A DNA stretch of 64,000 bases. Origin: Erysipelotrichaceae bacterium (GTDB lineage: Bacteria > Bacillota_I > Bacilli_A > Erysipelotrichales > Coprobacillaceae). The first letter of the stretch is position 1. Each line of letters starts with the position of its first letter. The notes below the pieces were generated by a model that saw only the letters and a program-made list of their open reading frames with translations, was not told where the DNA came from and did not search any database. The position numbers were made by a program, and so were the translations under genes. The DNA lies in NCBI GenBank assembly GCA_021770925.1, contig JAETPY010000003.1, positions 1 through 64,000 on the forward strand, given 5' to 3'. Shown piece after piece: positions 61,050 to 64,000 of this stretch.

Positions 61050-63779
61050 ATGAATTATAAAGACACATTATTGATGCCAAAAACAGACTTTGAAATGCGT
61101 GGGAATCTTCCTAAAAAAGAACCTGGGTATGTAAGTCGCTGGCAAGAAGCAAACATGTATGAAAAAGTTGTTAAACAAAATGAAGGCAAAGATGCTTTTG
61201 TTTTCCATGATGGGCCACCATATGCTAATGGAAATATGCATATGGGACATATGTTAAACAAAGTCATTAAAGATGTAATCTGTCGTTACAATAATATGGA
61301 AGGGCGTTATACCCCATATATTCCTGGTTGGGATACTCATGGTTTACCTATTGAAAATGCAATCCAAAAATTAGGTGTTAATCGTAAAGAAATGTCTACG
61401 GCGGCATTTAGAGAAAAATGTGATGAGTATGCTCATGAGCAGGTTAATAAACAAAAAGAACAATTAATTAGAATGGGAACATTTGCAGATTATAAACATC
61501 CATATTTAACTTTAACACCAGAATTTGAAGCTAATCAAATTGATGTATTTGCTAAAATGGCAATGGATGGATTGATCTTTAAAGGATTGAAACCAGTATA
61601 CTGGTCACCATCAAGTGAATCTGCTTTAGCTGAAGCAGAAATTGAATATCATGACATCAAAAGTCCAACTATCTTTGTAAAATTCCAAGTTAAAGATGGT
61701 AAAGGAATCTTAGATAATGATACTTATTTTGTTATTTGGACAACTACACCTTGGACAATTCCTGCAAATCTTGCTATCTGTTTAAATGAAGTATATGACT
61801 ATGCTTTAGTTGAAACAGATAAAGGAAAATTAATTGTTTTAGATGAATTAGTTGATTCATTGATGGAAAAATTCGAAATTACTGAATATAAAGTAATTAA
61901 TCATTTTAAAGGAAAAGAATTAGAAATGATTACTTGTAAACATCCTTTATATGATCGTGAATCATTGATTATTTTAGGAGACCATGTTACTGCAGAAGCT
62001 GGAACTGGATGTGTTCATACAGCACCAGGGTTTGGGGCTGATGACTTCTTTGTTGGACAAAAATATGGATTGCCAGCTTATTGTAATGTTGATGAACATG
62101 GTTGTATGATGGCTGATTGTGGTGAATGGTTAGAAGGCCAATATGTTGATGATGCTAATAAAACAGTAACATTAAAACTTGATGAATTGGGAGTTTTATT
62201 AAAATTAGAATTCATTACCCATAGTTATCCACATGACTGGCGGACTAAAAAACCAATTATTTTTAGAGCGACTGATCAATGGTTTTGCTCATTAGATAAA
62301 ATTAGAGATAAATTATTAAATGAAATCGATAAAGTAAACTGGCTAAATGAATGGGGTCATATTCGTATTTATAATATGATCAAAGAGCGTGGTGACTGGT
62401 GTATTTCTCGTCAAAGATCATGGGGGGTACCAATTCCAATTATTTATTGTGAAGATGGAACACCAATCATGGAAGAAAAGGTATTCAAACATATTTCTGA
62501 TTTATTTAGAAAACATGGTTCAAATGTCTGGTTTGAACGTGATGAAAAAGATTTATTACCAGAAGGATATACTAATGAACATTCACCAAATGGTATCTTT
62601 AAAAAAGAAAAAGATATTATGGATGTTTGGTTTGATTCTGGATCAAGTCATACTGGATGTATGTTAGAAAGAGGATATCCATATCCAGTAGATTTATATT
62701 TTGAAGGTAGTGATCAGTATCGTGGCTGGTTTAACTCATCACTGATTGTTGGTACTGCTGCCCATGGATGTGCACCATATAAAACAGTTTTATCACATGG
62801 TTTTGTTTTAGATGGTAAAGGAAATAAAATGTCTAAATCTTTAGGTAATACAGTTGATCCAATTAAATTAGTTAATCAGTATGGTGCTGATATTGTAAGA
62901 TTATGGGCTACATCAGTAGCATATCAGCAAGATGTTCGTATCAGTGATGAAATTATGAAACAGATTTCTGAAAACTATCGTAAGATTAGAAATACATTGC
63001 GTTTTGTTCTTGGTAACTTAAATGATTTTAAACAGGTAGATTTAGTGTCTGTTGAAAAACTAACTGATGTTGATAAATATATGTTAGTTGAATTAAATAA
63101 TTTAATTGATGGATATCATCAAGCTTACGATAATTATGATTTTGCTGATGCTAACCAGCAAATCTTAAATTACTTTACTAATTTATTGAGTTCATTCTAT
63201 ATGGATTTTACTAAAGATATTCTTTATATTGAAAAAGCAGATAGTTTACGTAGAAGACAAGTACAAACAGTATTATATTATCATGCTAAGACAATGATGA
63301 AGTTAATCTCACCAGTATTAGTATTTACTGCTGAAGAATTACATGATCATTTCCATTGTGATGATCAAAAAGCTGAATCTGTTTTCTTAGAACCGAATGT
63401 AGAAAAAGTATCAATTGAAAATAGTAACGAGTTAAAAGAATATTTTGATCGTTTCTTATTGTTACGTAAAGATGTTTTAAAAGCATTAGAAGGATTACGT
63501 AATGAAAAAGTAATTAAATCAAATATGGAAGCTAAAGTAACTATTTCATTAAAAGATGAATTTAAAGATATGGCTTCAATGTTAAATGATTTGAAACAAT
63601 TATTTATTGTAGCTAAAGTTGAATTAGTAGATGATACATCACTAGAAGAATTTGATAGTGCTTATATTAAGGTTGAAAAATTCAATGGTCATCAATGTCC
63701 TCGCTGTTGGAACTATTTTGAAGAAGATGAAATGGAAGGCGAATTATGTCATCGTTGTCATGATGTAATTAATGGATAG
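61050..63779 (+). CDS. ileS: Isoleucyl-tRNA synthetase
   Basis: GPPYANGNMHMGHMLNK; KMSKS; C-terminal zinc motif CPRCWNYFEEDEMEGELCHRC. Confidence 0.98.
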   Translation: MNYKDTLLMPKTDFEMRGNLPKKEPGYVSRWQEANMYEKVVKQNEGKDAFVFHDGPPYANGNMHMGHMLNKVIKDVICRYNNMEGRYTPYIPGWDTHGLPIENAIQKLGVNRKEMSTAAFREKCDEYAHEQVNKQKEQLIRMGTFADYKHPYLTLTPEFEANQIDVFAKMAMDGLIFKGLKPVYWSPSSESALAEAEIEYHDIKSPTIFVKFQVKDGKGILDNDTYFVIWTTTPWTIPANLAICLNEVYDYALVETDKGKLIVLDELVDSLMEKFEITEYKVINHFKGKELEMITCKHPLYDRESLIILGDHVTAEAGTGCVHTAPGFGADDFFVGQKYGLPAYCNVDEHGCMMADCGEWLEGQYVDDANKTVTLKLDELGVLLKLEFITHSYPHDWRTKKPIIFRATDQWFCSLDKIRDKLLNEIDKVNWLNEWGHIRIYNMIKERGDWCISRQRSWGVPIPIIYCEDGTPIMEEKVFKHISDLFRKHGSNVWFERDEKDLLPEGYTNEHSPNGIFKKEKDIMDVWFDSGSSHTGCMLERGYPYPVDLYFEGSDQYRGWFNSSLIVGTAAHGCAPYKTVLSHGFVLDGKGNKMSKSLGNTVDPIKLVNQYGADIVRLWATSVAYQQDVRISDEIMKQISENYRKIRNTLRFVLGNLNDFKQVDLVSVEKLTDVDKYMLVELNNLIDGYHQAYDNYDFADANQQILNYFTNLLSSFYMDFTKDILYIEKADSLRRRQVQTVLYYHAKTMMKLISPVLVFTAEELHDHFHCDDQKAESVFLEPNVEKVSIENSNELKEYFDRFLLLRKDVLKALEGLRNEKVIKSNMEAKVTISLKDEFKDMASMLNDLKQLFIVAKVELVDDTSLEEFDSAYIKVEKFNGHQCPRCWNYFEEDEMEGELCHRCHDVING

Positions 63780-63797
63780 TAAAAAATAAATACAGTG

Positions 63798-63845
63798 AAA
63801 AAGACAATGAATCAGTTTGAATACTAGATTGCATTGTCTTTTTAT
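63798..63845 (+). terminator. ileS terminator
   Basis: AAAAAGACAATG...CATTGTCTTTTT. Confidence 0.8.
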
Positions 63846-64000
63846 TGTAATCAGGTTTTATCACAAACAAAAAGAGACTAATAACCATATAATAATTTAT
63901 ATATCGTTATTGTCTTCTTTTTATAAATCAAAAGTTTAAAAATTACTTCTCCCTTATTTCTTTGTTCAATATGTCTGCAAAATCCTGTAACTCTTTTTTA

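Noticed and set aside
1-64000. rRNA/tRNA genes, integrase or prophage modules
   Set aside because: None recognised on either strand.

Overview
Low-GC, spore-forming Firmicutes chromosome. Codon usage and gene content suggest the Erysipelotrichia / Thomasclavelia-Coprobacillus group, but that is inference and was not searched. Most of the window is conserved core: a nucleoside phosphorylase; spoIIAA-spoIIAB-sigF; lepB; a PEPCK/HPrK-like protein; a complete T-box-controlled trpEGDCFBA operon; birA-bioY-bioB-bioD with a BirA-type operator; mraY-murD ... ftsW-murG-murB-divIB-ftsA-ftsZ; proC; spoIIGA-sigE-sigG; sepF-ylmH-divIVA; and T-box-ileS. The main accessory region is about 31.9-37.6 kb. It holds a radical SAM/SPASM peptide maturase (minus strand, 34418-35881). 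Directly downstream is an unlisted 35-aa candidate RiPP precursor (minus strand, 34275-34382, MKEVKVIVENKKQEAIAKGSCWCPWTSQTVMFINF) with a strong RBS, followed by a terminator. Facing it is a secreted-protein gene split by a canonical A_AAA_AAA slippery heptamer plus stop. The two convergent units are bracketed by inverted copies (~350 bp) of one promoter-leader element. Both copies keep a TTGACA-17-TATAAT promoter, an AGGAGG motif and a terminator-like hairpin that shows compensatory change. Other unusual items: an HPr paralogue whose active-site His is Tyr while the Ser46 region is kept (Crh-like); a LytTR regulator with the phospho-acceptor Asp replaced by Gly; a HAD-like protein without its catalytic motif; a DUF2000-like pseudogene read in frame from an EamA gene; and an Ig-like protein plus PadR paralogue inserted in the dcw cluster. 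All assignments come from reading the sequence; no searches were run.
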